Notes under the pieces: model-generated
What the model was told of the DNA's origin: nothing
Seen by the model: only the letters and a program-made list of their open reading frames with translations
Database searches by the model: none
Source: Symsagittifera roscoffensis
Taxonomy: Eukaryota; Xenacoelomorpha; Acoela; Convolutidae
DNA: 64,000 bases
Direction: 5' to 3'
Assembly (NCBI RefSeq): GCF_963678635.1
Contig: NC_087063.1
Span: 5,244,580 to 5,308,579 of the forward strand
Translations under genes and position numbers: made by a program
Part shown: positions 30,320 through 42,089 of the stretch, piece after piece
Position numbering within the stretch: position 1 is the first letter of the stretch
Layout of the letters: every line of letters starts with the position of its first letter

Positions 30320-33300
30320 ATGGCCGAAACTTCTGATTCGAACATAGCCGTGATTAATAACTTTGATCAGATACTTGAATCAGAAGGAACAGCTCCAGAT
30401 AAGAAGAAAATGCAGTTCAGAACTAGAGAGGATTTCATTGAAAACGGAAGAGCACTGTTTCAAAAACACTGCGGGGACAGAGATTTGCCCTTATTTTTCC
30501 CCGATAAATCTTCAAATGAAAATTTTCCCTTACTCTCCGACATGCAGCAAAAAGAAAAAGACGACATTGACAATGACTCAAATAATCTCAGCAAAATCCA
30601 CAAAATTTTGGCAAGTTTTAAAGACCCAGTTTTGGTTCTCTGTGGTCTCAAATACAATCACTACCAGTTCCATTTGTGGGACCCAGATTTTGATCCCGAG
30701 GCTTGTGCCAAAAGAGAAACAATTCCGAATTGTTCCATCGAACATGGATCAAAAATAGTAGGTAGCAACGATTTTATATTGTTTGGACCCGATTATGCGG
30801 TTCTAATTGAAGTACATCCATCAGTTGTCAGCGCTGAGAGCAAAGCATCTCCGAATCAGAAACGACGACTCAGCGAAAAGTTATCGAATCAACAAACATT
30901 GATTGAATTTATTCGCAAAATAGCTTCGGCAAAGGAATTGAAGACAGAAGGAGTAAGTGAGTTTAAAGTGTTACAGATACATCGCTTTTCCTCTTACTAA
31001 CAACATCAGTAGAATTTTGTTTTCAAAAGCGTACGGAGAGAAATTTGGAGTGATAAAGAAGAACGATTTGAATTATTTCGCCCACTGGTGGGCGGACAAC
31101 ATCACGAGCTCAGCCCCTGACCATTGTGAAATAGTTACAGGTATTTGATATAATAATTGAGTGTTTTATTGTTTGGAACTTAGGTGCTAAATTATAATTA
31201 GGAAGTTTTCAACATAGAAAAGATTGCGATCCTCTCACATTTTTTTGGATCTATTTTTTTACCAAAATTTTTATGTTTAAAGTTTTCGGTATATGCCATG
31301 CTTTTGTCTTCAGTTATTTTTCTATAGCTCCTACTCTGATGTGGTGCAATATTTGTCAATGGTCCTGAAAAAATTGACTCCTTGTAAGAGAACGGGGGGA
31401 GTTTGTTGGCATCGTGGTTGGTGAGCTACGTGTTTAGGTATCATCTTCTTATAAGGGATTGGTAATCAATTTCTTTGAGAGTGGGGGATGTTCAAAAACC
31501 ACTTAAATTGTTTTGAGGAAAGAAAATACAAATAAGTGAAACCTTATTTTTTTATGCTAGGTAACTTCCATTTGGTTCGACGTATCCTTTTCACCATGTG
31601 GTGCGTTAGAGATAAAACAAGCCAACCTCACAAAATATGGCACATAAATCGATCCAAATTTGACTTTGACTGCGAAATTTTGGAAAACTCTTTCACGAAA
31701 TTTCTACATGCCGCCAATTTGCACAAAGTTTCTGAAGTGTGGCTAACATTTGGAAACTCGATTGCCGAGAAGACGAAATCAGACGTCGGAAATATGTGTC
31801 CATTGTCCGCGAATTCAATCGAGCTTATCGGATCTCAGCCAATATGCAACGAAATAGTTTCTTCTTTAAATAAGTTTAAAAACATGAAACGCCTCCAAAC
31901 CAACATACAGCTGCAAAATAAAAATGACTATTTTCGAATCGGTCAGGAATTGTTTGAAACGTTAACTTCAAACGATGACTATTTTGCTCAAATGTTTCCG
32001 GCTATTCCCGATCAGCAATACATACACCTTCAGAAAAACACGAATCGAACATACACCGAGATTAAAGTTTACCGAAACCTTGAGCAGTTAAAGGGTAAAG
32101 ACTTTATTGTGATGCAGGGTTTGAAGTACACACATTACCAGTACAGGATGTGGTTCGTTAACCACGAACCCAGCAAGTGCGCAAACAAAAAACAGCAGCC
32201 TAACTGTAAAAAAGGACTGCATTCACTTGAAGGAAAAAATGATTTTGTTGTTCTTGGACCAAATTACATTGCGATGATTGAAATCAAAAAGGAGTCATCG
32301 ATAAAATCCACAAAAAAATTCGTCAAAACCGAACCAATGCAGGCCGACAAACTCTTGCATGTCATCAAAGGAATAGCAGATGCGACTTTAAAGGTCGAAC
32401 CCTCGCATTTGCAATCGAAAACCGCAAGTACTTCATCCGCTCTGAACCCAACTTCCTTTAAAGTTTTCCGTTTTGTTGCCTTCCCTCGCAAAACTAACCG
32501 ATCAAATATTGATCAGATTTATAAAAAACAACGAAATGTGGGATGCATATTTGACGATGACCTTGACAATTTTAAGCACTGGTGGAATCAAAATATAACA
32601 GATTTGAGTTCAGTTTCGAAATCAGATTCGAATTCAGGTGTTATCTGGGGTGACTTTGAAAAAGTGAAGGCTGTATTGTGGACTTTGTGGGCTACGGAAT
32701 GTAAGACCTTTGATGGATCATTGATTGGTTTTAAGCAGGACTTGATTGCTACAGACAAATTGTTGAAAGATAGCGAACACACATTCACTAGCAAGACCAG
32801 ATTGATCTCACCTAACGTTCTGAGAACAAAAGACTTAAAGTCTGCGGAAGTTTTAGGAATCAATATCTTCCACGACATTCTGGGTATCAAATACATATAT
32901 AAAGAACAGAAACAAGCTTTCGAAAACCAATCGAGACGGTTGATCATAACTGGGTGCGCGGGTTCTGGAAAAAGTCTGATGCTATTAGCTCGATTTTTGT
33001 ATCAAGCAATAACAAATAGATACGAGAAAATGATTCTTCTCGTTTTGGATCGGCTAAAATTAGTCGAATACAAGAAAATTTTTGAAAAACTGGAGTTAAG
33101 CTCCGTGCATGTATCTGAAGTTGATTTCGACACCGCAAACTTGTGGCAGAGTAGAATTAGTATAATCAATTGCAACTTGCTGAACGAAAAAACACGCTAT
33201 TTAATTGAAAAAATGGCTATGGAAAGGGTCATTTATGTCGACGATCCGCGTGCTCTTGGAACTGCTTTTGAGTCTTTGAAGTGCACTTGTATCACAATTG

Positions 33301-33983
33301 ACTTCAACTTATTTCATTTGCCACATGAAAACATTGACGAATTTGAAATCACATCTTTAACCCAGAATTTTCGAAGTACTTGGAATATAGTTTCGAACTT
33401 GGCTAGTTTGTCAAAAGCTATTCAACTGAAAGATTCCCCAGAGCGAGTTCATCATCCTACCCAGAGCGTAGGACATCCACATCATCCTAGCCACGGTCAT
33501 TTGATTCATGGACCACAGACTGAAATTGAAGTTATTCATTTTGATTCTTTGTTGAACAACACTGAGTTACAGTTGAAGCAAATGAAGCAATGTTACCTCA
33601 AAAATGTTCTACGTTTTTTCCTATCAACTGAAACAAATTTCATGACATACAAATATTTTTTAATCTTTCCGAACGGTCATTTACTTTCAACGCGATCTGC
33701 ACAAGAAACCAAAAGCTTTCTCGACGGAAATAGTTTTCCGAGCTTCACGTCTTGCGAAGATAGTATCGAATCTACCGACATTACGGCATGCTTCATACTT
33801 TTAGAGTTTATAAAGATGGACAGACAATTGTTGCGATCTGTTTATAATGTAATTTCAAGAGCAAGGGTTTTCTGCAATATAATGATCCGGACAAATGAAT
33901 ATACTGATCACGGCGATCTGACTGATTTTCTGGACATATTTAATGAGGCAAAAATCAGTGATATTGGACAACTTGGAAAATAA
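30320..33983 (+). CDS. Two-NERD nuclease-helicase protein, two exons, one frameshift
   Basis: Exon 1 is 30320 (ATG GCC GAA) to 31140. The intron is 31141-31560 (GTATTT...TATGCTAG). Exon 2 is 31561-33983. Splicing rebuilds Thr-Gly-Asn-Phe in phase. It joins the segment HWWADNITS to GNFHLVRRILFTMW, the same order as HWWNQNITD..GDFEKVKAVLWTLW later in this protein. Exon 1 encodes a first NERD-like domain (NDFILFGPDYAVLIEVH; the catalytic Lys is His). Exon 2 encodes a linker, a second NERD domain (NDFVVLGPNYIAMIEIKK, triad kept) and the helicase: Walker A GCAGSGKS, VIYVDDPRAL (Walker B, without His), TQNFRSTWNIV, ISRARVFCNI. One extra A at 30965-30967 breaks exon 1: frame 1 stops at 31000 while frame 2 carries YRYIAFPLT onward. 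Without it the protein would be 1080 residues. Either an assembly error or a recent lesion. Confidence 0.75.
31141..31560 (+). other. Intron of the two-NERD gene
   Basis: It begins GTATTTGATA and ends TTTTTTTATGCTAG, 420 bases, phase 1. The exon 2 frame extends 24 codons upstream into the intron only to a GTG, with no ATG start of its own. The two sides form a conserved family segment only after splicing. Both points favour a real intron. Confidence 0.7.
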
Positions 33984-34059
33984 TTTAATCAAAAGCAGTT
34001 CGTCAAAATTACCCTGGAGTGAAACTCCAGAACTGAGAAATAACATGAATGACAACTGT

Positions 34060-34065
34060 ATTAAA
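34060..34065 (+). promoter_or_regulatory. Possible poly(A) signal ATTAAA
   Basis: The common variant hexamer, 77 bases after the stop of the two-NERD gene. Weak on its own. Confidence 0.3.
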
Positions 34066-34144
34066 GATGCTTGCTGTATAATTATTAGTTAACGTTATCA
34101 ACCTCTTTCCTACCTTTTTAATCATACGCTACCTGGTATAAAGC

Positions 34145-34580
34145 CAGGGGCGCGGGCGCATCTAGGATTTTCTCGAGAGTGTGGGGGCGGATTTTTAGGA
34201 AACTTTTCAAATTTTTAAATTTTTCCGAACTTTTTTAGTCGATCAAATTCATTCGAGCTCTCCAAAAGCCTTAAAAAGTCTCTTTTTTGGCAAAATTTTC
34301 TGCGCCGCAGTCAAAATTTAAAAAAAAACAGGCCAAAAAAGCGTTTTTAGGCACTTTTTGGAAAACTATGGTAAAAAAAATCGCCTTTTGTTTCGGCGCG
34401 TGCTCCCCTTCAAAGTTGGTTTATACAGGTTATAAAATTTTTTAGTGTCCGTCACCAAAAGTGAACATTTCAAAATAGTACAAAGGGGGGGGGACCCTTT
34501 GGGTCGGCAGGGGGGCGAATTCCTGAGGGAGGGGGGAGAGGTGCGTACTCTCCCCGCCTTTCCTCCTAAATCCGCCCCTG
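34145..34580. mobile_element. hAT-like MITE (CAGGGGCGG family)
   Basis: It starts CAGGGGCGCGGGCGC and ends CTAAATCCGCCCCTG, 436 bp. The inside order is GATCAAATTCATTCGAGCTC, CTGCGCCGCAG, GGCACTTTTTGG, CCCTTTGGGTCGGCAGG, as in the copy at 62823. The flanks TATAAAGC and ATTGTTGG do not form a target duplication, so the ends may have been altered. It lies 160 bp downstream of the nuclease-helicase gene. Confidence 0.65.
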
Positions 34581-35642
34581 ATTGTTGGACAGAAATTTAT
34601 TGTTTCACTTGCTTTCAGATACAGACAAACATCATAGTCTTTTCATAATCATCAAGAATTTTCAATTTGAAAAAAATCTCAAAACTTTGAAATTCTGAAT
34701 AGATTTAGAACTTAATCTGAACAAAGTCACTAGAAATCTGAAAATAGTCGAAGAGAATTCATACACAAAATTCCAATCAGCATAAAATCATTGTACGGGT
34801 TGAATCAGTGCATCAAAGAGCTATTGTCATACACATTACGATACAATTTTGTTTAAAAAAAAAGAAATATTCAAAGTATTAAGAGTTACCAAAAAACTTT
34901 CAAAAAATTTTTATTGGTAAAAAAAATTCGGTGCTCAGGGAAAAGGGTTCTATCAAATTTTGCAGGCACAAAAGTTCAAAATTCTCGGGTTTGATTTCGC
35001 TCATTCAACGGAAATCTTTTTTTCAAATATATGTATCGTTAACAAGCGTTTCGGCTAGTGGATAAATACATAAAATCCACAATTGCCAGAATAAATACAG
35101 CGGAATATATAGACCCCGGCTCATACAAATGCTATATTTCTTTGTTAAAATTCCGAGATCATGTTTGAATTTTTTTTTCATACAACTCACATGCACATTT
35201 CTCAAAGATTCTTCACACTTTAAAGTTTGCATAAAAATTACAAGCCACGGCAACAATTTTTTTTACTGGGACAACACATTTTGGCCTAACTCATTTTAAT
35301 CTGATTTTTTTTTGCAATTTCAATACATGGTAAGGAAGTAAAAAAAATCCCTCAATGTAAGTGGAGAATCTTTGAGATCTGGAAAGGACCTCAGCTTTTG
35401 AGCATAGAGCGAAAAGATTCTGAATAGCTATTGGAAAATTCACAAAAATTATGGAGTGTTCATCATAAGTTTGAAGGCTTAATTTGATAATTTTTTTTGA
35501 CGAGGACTAAAAATTTGTCCTTAGTATTTTGCCATCAGTGAAAAGAGCGTTTTCACAGTAAAAAAAAAAACATTTTTTTGTGCAATTCCAAGAATTTAAA
35601 TTGAAATTAAATTGTTTTCAGCAGCTCATACAATTTAATTGA
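34581..35642. other. No gene recognised
   Basis: AT-rich. The only open frame above 70 codons (35023-35256 minus) has no motif. No repeats shared with the rest of the window were noticed. Confidence 0.5.
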
Positions 35643-36144
35643 TCCCACTTTTGAAGAAACGGAATAATTGTGCTGGGAGTTGTTTTTTTTTCTCCAGACA
35701 AATTACAAATTTTGAACAAACAACTTTTGACGGATTTTCAGAAAAAATCCTTCGAAATGTATTGTTATTGTTAGCTCAAACTCAAAAAGATATTTAACCT
35801 GTTATTAATTTTAATCAAGTTACAAGATTTTGAAAATTGCTAATTTGCTCAATTTGGGACAATAAAAGTGCGTTATATTGCGTACTTATAACACGCGTAA
35901 GGAGCAAGTTAGTGCGTTCCAATTTTCAATTGATTCCAACAATTAATCATATTCTATCATCGCACGCAATACAAGACGCTACAAACACCTTTAGTATTTA
36001 ACATAGCTAGCCAGGGGATAAAATGAAAAGAAAAAATTTTTTCCCAAATATTTTGTCGATTGTCCAACCAAAAAACACTTTTAATTGGCCATAAGTGCAG
36101 TTGGAGCATTCAGGGCTTCACCTTGATATACGAGCAGTCTTGTT
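35643..36144 (+). mobile_element. Helentron-like element copy
   Basis: Diverged left end (ACGGAATAATTGTGCTGGG). Typical interior: AACACGCGTAAGGAGCAAG. Right end: GCAGTTGGAGCATTCAGGGC then TTCACC..GATATACGAGCAGTCTTG. Same orientation as 13309. Confidence 0.55.
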
Positions 36145-36494
36145 CCGTTAAATCGTTATGCTAGGTTAATTTCCAAAAATATCGAAAATACTCAGTTAAA
36201 CTCGATTCATATAAAATCTGGTTAATTAGAACTGGTCTAATTTGTTGGTTATGTTCACTTATTGCCATAAATTAGCATTTTGTTAACTTTGCAGTAAGTG
36301 TTGATCTTAATCGCAGTTCAAAAATAAATCTTTCATAATTTTATTTGTTACCCAAAAGAATGCCTAGATCTGTCTTGCATTAGTTACAATGTAATTTTAA
36401 GAGCTTGTGAACTAATGTGAATCTTCATAGAAGAGATAACACTAAAAAATGATCAACTATTAATTCAACTACCAGAATGAACACGAATTGATTT

Positions 36495-36953
36495 GCTTTC
36501 TGTTAACTGGAGAAAATGGATGCTTGGGAGGGTTTTTTATTCAGTCAAATTTTGGCAATCAAAATAGCAATTTTTCATGTTTTTTAATACCCCATTGAAG
36601 ATAACATTTCCCTGAAATCAAATTTAAAAGTGTCTCCGATCATTTTTTTGCAAAATCTTTGAGTTTGCAAATTTCCAATTTGACCATGCTCTTGCTTTTA
36701 TTTATATTACTGAAAACCTAACACAAATTATTTATACGTGCCTACTTATCCCACGCAACAAATCGTTGCGAATTGAATGGAGCCTAGCGATTCTGTCGTA
36801 ATAATTTTGTACAGCTCAAGTTTTTACAATTATTCTGGATATTGTCCAAAACATAGTTTTTAAATAGTTTCTTTTCTTAAAAACTGTTCGATACGAATTA
36901 AGGGGCAGTCGGGACATTCAGGGCTTTGCCCTGTATACGAGCGGCCTTGTTTT
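36495..36953 (+). mobile_element. Helentron-like element copy, left end eroded
   Basis: Recognised by its right end: GGCAGTCGGGACATTCAGGG, CTTTGCCCTGTATACGAGCG, GCCTTG. The left border is approximate. A bare tail (GGTACGAGCAGTCTT) recurs at 37076-37092, so another truncated copy follows. Confidence 0.5.
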
Positions 36954-37329
36954 TAACATGCTAATTATATCACTTTGAACATTACATAGCGTGTAATGCT
37001 CAAAATGAAATTTTTGAAAAGTTCTTGAAAGGTTCATCTTTTTTTTAAAGCGAGCACTACTCTATATGCAATAAGGTACGAGCAGTCTTTTTTCTAAAAA
37101 TCGCTTTCGCCAAACTAAGATGACGATTTATATTGATGGAACGCTTATTTTCAACCCTCTTGTATGAATGTCTCGCTGTAACAAAACTTTGAATCGCTGT
37201 GACATATTGTTTTGGTTGAAATTAGGAAAAAAAAGTAGTCTCATCTGTTTGTGATGCTTTATCTTAAACTATACTTCATTAAGATCAACCAAAAATTTTG
37301 GTCAACTACAGTGAATTCATGAGTCCGGA

Positions 37330-37440
37330 TCCACAAATGAGTCAACCAGCGCCGATGCATGATTCGGCCTTTGTTTTACGTATGAGTTGACCAGGGTCGA
37401 TCACAGCCGACCAGGTCGATAAATCAGTCGAGCATCTTGA
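37330..37440. repeat. Short phrase repeats around TCAACCAG / TTGACCAG
   Basis: GAGTCAACCAGCGCCGATG and GAGTTGACCAGGGTCGAT, then CAGCCGACCAGGTCGATAAA, occur within 110 bp. The strings CCAG..TCGAT and GAGTYRACCAG vary around one core. Similar in style to the other phrase-built elements of this window. Confidence 0.4.
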
Positions 37441-37522
37441 ACTAAAAATTTTCTACACTAAAGCAACTGACGGGATCCCGAGGAAGGTGAAAATATAAAG
37501 CCCACTTAAGTCACGAAACCTA

Positions 37523-37855
37523 AACTTTATGTATCCAAGACTACATTATGGACAAAAAGAATAATTTTTGCGTGAAGTGTTCGTTTGAGTGCAAAATTCG
37601 TTTTGCGCTGGAAAAAAAAACAAAAATGTATATTGCAGCAACTTTGAAACTACCTCACAAATGTCTTAAAAAAAAGCTAATCAAACAATTTCATTTTTCA
37701 GAAATTGTAAGATTAGCATTTGTAATTTATAATTTTTTAATTTATGATGATACTACAACAAGAGAAAAATCCTTCTAACATTTGATCACACTATTTTAGC
37801 AAAGATGTATGAAAAATGCATGACAATTTTTTTTCCGTAGACTTAGATCAAGAAC
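37523..37855 (+). repeat. Copy of the P block (TATCCAAGACTACATTATGG)
   Basis: Homologous to 41028-41345. It carries a 76-codon frame (first ATG at 37548) whose start, KNNFCVKCSFECKIRFALEKK, resembles KIKFCVKCLFEYKTCFALEKK of the other copy. Similarity of the peptide suggests that the block once coded for protein. Family not recognised. Confidence 0.55.
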
Positions 37856-37954
37856 TTTTCATTGCGAGGTAAAACTGTTAACTTTGTGAACCGAGCAATA
37901 TCAGACATGTTGTGGCAATCGCAAAAAAACTAATATACCCACGAAATTTACAGT

Positions 37955-38096
37955 TATTTGTATGCGGAATTCACGGACGTTTTCTTAGTGGAATCAAGTT
38001 ACCTTTTTGAGCATGTTTAAAGACTTGTCTCTGGAATCCAGCAACATACAGACACAAATTTTTGCGCCTATCCAGTGCACAGCTAGGCCTCGTAAT
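37955..38096 (-). mobile_element. Terminal fragment of the CATTACGAGGCC element
   Basis: Inverted left end: ..CAGTGCACAGCTAGGCCTCGTAATG. Next to it is CATACAGACACAAATTTT and the GGAATCCAGCAACA phrase, as at 21264 and 22256. The other end is missing. Confidence 0.55.
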
Positions 38097-38923
38097 GTTA
38101 AGATTAGCATTTTCGGTCTACTAAATTGGATCAGGGAGAGTAAATAAAGATCAGCAAAAAATGAGAGGCTGAAAGTATTTACAGCAAAAATATTTACTTC
38201 ATTTTATCTGACGTAACTTGTATAAGGCCAAAAGCAACTGTTAATTTTTTAATAAATTCCGCTGTGTTTAAAATTGTCAGAAGTTTTTTTTAAAAAAAAA
38301 ATTGATTACAATCCAACCTAATGATTATAATCGGATTTTTTAGTTAAATATTTTTATTGATTCCATACAAATGAAATATAATCCATTTTTAGTCAATTAA
38401 AATTGAATGTTTTTGAATGTTTCATGCAGTTGACTTCAATTGAAGTTGAAAAAGTGATCAAATAAGCAAAATCCTCGTAAAATCTATTTTTATTCATAAA
38501 AATCCTTTGCTGGTGGGTGTCGAATTTCCCGCCAAAAGCGGAGAAACTGATCGAGTTCTCTCTGAGTGCAGACAAAAGCTCAAAACAAACTCGAACCTGA
38601 TTGGTTGAGAAGTGAAAGCTTGAAAAACCGGTGTATGTCAAAAAATTGTTTCAAAACAGACTTTTGAAGTTTTGTTTTTTGAGTTAAAAGCTTACCAAAA
38701 ATCCATAAGCATTGTATATATCGTATTCAAACAATTTGTTTTGGCTAATGCAAAAATGCTTTCTTACGGAATGCAAATTTTCGAAAAGAAAACTATCACG
38801 ACAAAAACTAGTAAAGAAGCGTTCTGTAGCTTTTTAAATATGTCAAATCAAGAAATGTTATCTTTTCCAGTTTCTACGAAGAAATTTTGGCCTTGATAAG
38901 AAATAAAATGGCCGCCAAAATTG

Positions 38924-39390
38924 AACAAGACTGCTCGTATCAGGGCGAAGTTCCGAGTGTTTCGATTCTATTAGCAGTTAATAACAAGAAAAAATTATTA
39001 AAACAAAAAGAACAAAAAATTAAATTCCGAGAGTTTTTGTGAAATACATCCCCATCATTTGATATAAATACAAAGTGATGAGATTTGCACCAGTAACAAA
39101 TCAAACAAAGCAAATTAGCTCCAAATTTGGTAAGACGTCTAAGACGGATCAAAGTACTGCCTACGCGTTAATCGCGGGAAATATATCCTAATTTGGCCAA
39201 GTTTGCAATCTTTACATTCGCATATTTTTACAAAAAATCATCACAGAAGAATTTTTCAATTTAAGCTCAAGACAACATTACTTTTGGCATGATAAAAAAA
39301 ATTCCCAAGCACAAATAGAGTTGTTTTTCGTACAACACCCTGAGCACAAATATTCCGTTACTTTCGTTAGCAAAGTCGGAACCATAACAA
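38924..39390 (-). mobile_element. Helentron-like element copy (inverted) in the Q block
   Basis: It reads in from AACAAGACTGCTCGTATCAG, GGCGAAG to the left end CGTTACTTTCGTTAGCAAAG, TCGGAACC. The hairpin arm and the subterminal repeat are partly lost. Confidence 0.55.
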
Positions 39391-39784
39391 ATGAAAAAAT
39401 CAAAGAGGCTCTAAATCCGTTTTTAAATGTATCGCGAAGTGAATATTATCGATAAATACTTTAGATTTTTGTTTTTTGTAGGTCACAGGCAGTCAGCTAA
39501 TAATCTAACTCCTTAGACGAGTGAATATTTTTTGAAGCCGTTTCAGACGCTACACAAATTCAAAAGAGTGAGCCAACAAAGTTCGAGCAGACAATTTGAG
39601 CATCTCTTATACTCTTTTTGCCAAAAATGATTTATTGCGGATCTAGCTTTGATCAATTTCTTCAGGAATAATTTTTGGAACCAATTGCTTGACAGTTCAG
39701 ATCACGTATTGATTCGTGTTAATGATCACCATGTCTGCAATCAACTTACCTTGCTGTTATACGTCAGAACTTTTTCCTGGTTAA

Positions 39785-40292
39785 TGATCCGACTTTTGTA
39801 ACGAAGGTAACGGAATGTTTGTGCTCGCTTGGTATTATTTTTTGAACAGATTTCGATTTTTAACTAGCCATTTTGACGAATTTTTTAAATCATTCCAAAA
39901 GTGTTGTTGTCTTGAGCTTAAATTTGAAACGATAATTGACTGGTGAGTAATCTTCCTAAAGTTTTTTGAAGATTGCATTTTTGGCCAATGAGGAACAATT
40001 AACGCCTGGTATGTTTCGCGCTATTAACGCGTAAGTGGAGATTTAGTCTGTCATAGAAATAGTTCCAAGTTGGTTGAAGGAAGCTCGTTTGCCAAAATTG
40101 GTTTGTTAGTAGGAGCGAAATTTATCACTTTGAACTTTATAGGGCGTAAGGGGTAATGATTTTCACAAAAAATCTCATACAAAAAAAGAATAATGTTTTC
40201 TTACATTTATTTTTTTCTTGTTGTTGCTGCTCCATAGACTTTAAAAGGCAGTCGGAACATTCAGGGCTTGGCACTGATACGAGCAGTCTTGT
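39785..40292 (+). mobile_element. Helentron-like element copy in the Q block
   Basis: Left end ATCCGACTTTTGTAACGAAG. Interior TATTAACGCGTAAGTGGAG. Right end GGCAGTCGGAACATTCAGGG, CTTGGCACTGATACGAGCAG. The hairpin loop side reads GGCACTG, as in the copy split at 57156. Confidence 0.6.
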
Positions 40293-40935
40293 ATTGATTC
40301 TATAGCCGTACACAAGCATTGATTCTAAGCCGTACATTTTTTCTAGTATCAAAAAACTTTCAAGTTAAATTTAAAATTTTTAATTCACAGTTCGAGCAGA
40401 AATTGTGCTCTATTAAGAACTTTGTCATGAAAAAATAGGGCTAACTTGCGTACGGAGAGTAGTTTACCGCAAATTTTGAAGTTCAAGCGGATACTTTCTA
40501 CAATTATCAAAATTAAGGGTTCAAAGGTATTAAAAAGTTTACTAAAATCAAACATATTCAAGTGACTTAGCGCATATTTTTGAATCATATTAATAAAAAC
40601 AACAAGCGATCTCCATTTGGAACTAAAAGTTATTTGATGCTGCAGATTCGGAAATTTTCTCTTTCGAGTTTTTTTCTTAATTTTAGAGTAAATTCTCAAA
40701 AAAAAATTCTTCTTTATATTTGGAAGACTAAAAAAGATAAATAAGAAATTGATATTAATCAAATTACAAAAACTGAAGCTGTAAAAAAACAAAATGGATC
40801 AAGTTGATTTCGACTCGAGTGGAGTAGATAATTTTTAGGCATATTTTGGGATTAACTTCAGGCGATTTCACTGGAGTTTGATTCGCTGGGTTTAGATGCT
40901 TATTTTTTCAATTTGAAACTCTGATCAATCATGCA

Positions 40936-41145
40936 TTGATCGAGGCATACGAACTTCATAAAAGAAAAGAAATAAATATTTTGAGCGCTTTTAAAAACAA
41001 TAATTTAGGAAAACGGAAAAAGAAACCAACTTTTGTGTATCCAAGACTACATTATGGACAAAAAATTAAATTTTGCGTGAAGTGTTTGTTTGAGTACAAA
41101 ACTTGTTTTGCGCTAGAAAAAAAACTTTTGCTGGAGCAATTTTGA
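40936..41145 (+). pseudogene. Basic coding remnant, possibly transposase N-terminus
   Basis: A 69-codon frame (first in-frame ATG not at its start; upstream codons ETLINHALIEAYELHKRKE are also open) with KRKKKPTFVYPRLHYGQKI. Helix, basic stretch, then aromatic-x-x-P-R is reminiscent of PIF/Harbinger transposase N-termini (R..FWVHP), but the match is weak. The P block at 37523 shares the end of this peptide. Upstream, 40793-40837 reads MDQVDFDSSGVDNF and stops. Confidence 0.3.
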
Positions 41146-41345
41146 AACGACCTCATAAACATTTTAGTGGAATAAAATGAAATTGTACGACTAGCATTTT
41201 TTGCTTAAAAATTTTTGTTTTTTATGACGATACATCTACTTTTAAACCAAAACAAGAGAAAAATTCTTTTAAAATTCGGTTGCACCATTTTAGCAAAATG
41301 TATGAAATTATTATGACCAGTATATTTTCATAGGCTTAGTTTATG
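41028..41345 (+). repeat. P block, copy 2
   Basis: It matches 37523-37855 from TATCCAAGACTACATTATGG to the CATAGGCTTAG string, with about 20 percent differences and small indels. It overlaps the coding remnant at 40936. Confidence 0.6.
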
Positions 41346-42089
41346 GAATTTAATTATTAGCATTTTCAGTCAATGAAGGTCAACCCGGGTTGGTTATATT
41401 TTCTTGTTTAAGAAATGGCAGGTTGCACTCTGGGTCGGATTCTGAATTTGCTTAAACTAACCAACAATTTAATTTGCTGAATCTAGTGTTCAATTAGTAT
41501 TGATCCATCAGTGATTCAGTAATGTTACATAGTACTGTGATGTTTTATATCTTATTTTGTGTCTGAGAAGAATTTACGTAAAATTGTCTCTAGTTTCTTT
41601 AGTTACTGTTGTTTTAGTGAAATATTATTGAAGCAAAACTGTTTCGACTTGATGTTTCGACCTGCGCCACCAAAAATCCTAAATTTCTCCACCAAGTTTC
41701 ATCATGAAAATTTCAGTTGGACAATTTGGCCAATTTCAACCAGTTTGAGTTGGTGTTCGACAATTTAGAGACCAAATATTTTTTTAATATATTTCAACCA
41801 AGTTCGATCAAAGAAAAATAAGCTCGTTCTTTTTATTCAAAATCTGCTATTTTTTGACCATGTTCGTCTCAAATCGAATATGGTTCGAGTGATTTCAACG
41901 TAACAAAATTCAGAGCAACTCTTCCCGTCAAACTGTTGTTTCCTTTTGTTTCGAGTTTTAAGTTGACTATAAGCACTGAGTGGTTAAGAAAATCTGGTCG
42001 ACTTTTGTCATCCGGATCAAATTTATATATATTTGAAACTCTCAGTTAACTTCTATCGTGTCTCTTCACTTAAAATGGCGATTTAACTG
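41346..42089. other. No gene recognised
   Basis: It holds the palindromic string CAACCCGGGTTG at about 41391-41402, which equals two abutting tips of the CCCGGGTTGA element described at 57156. Otherwise AT-rich with no motif. Confidence 0.4.

Larger units (their letters stand above)
38118..41000. repeat. Q block, copy 1, of a duplicated 2.9-kb segment
   Basis: It starts CTACTAAATTGGATCAGGG and runs to AGCGCTTTTAAAAACAA. It is nearly identical to 42090-44777, which lacks about 230 bp (38519-38743 here) and has an inserted T-rich stretch near 43412. It contains two Helentron-like copies in opposite orientation. At its right end it continues without break into the P block at 41028, so Q+P (about 3.2 kb) may be one old transposon. 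No complete gene inside. Confidence 0.8.

Noticed and set aside
30945-30974. 24-base intron GTAAGT..ACAG explaining the frame problem in exon 1
   Set aside because: Too short for an intron, and a multiple of three, so it would not correct the frame.
31536-31560. GTG-initiated start of exon 2 as the true start of an 815-codon protein
   Set aside because: There is no ATG there, and a good AG acceptor at 31559-31560 joins exon 1 in phase to a conserved family segment.
9675-33983. Calling the family Schlafen
   Set aside because: No Schlafen core domain was seen. The SF1-like helicase part alone does not justify the name.
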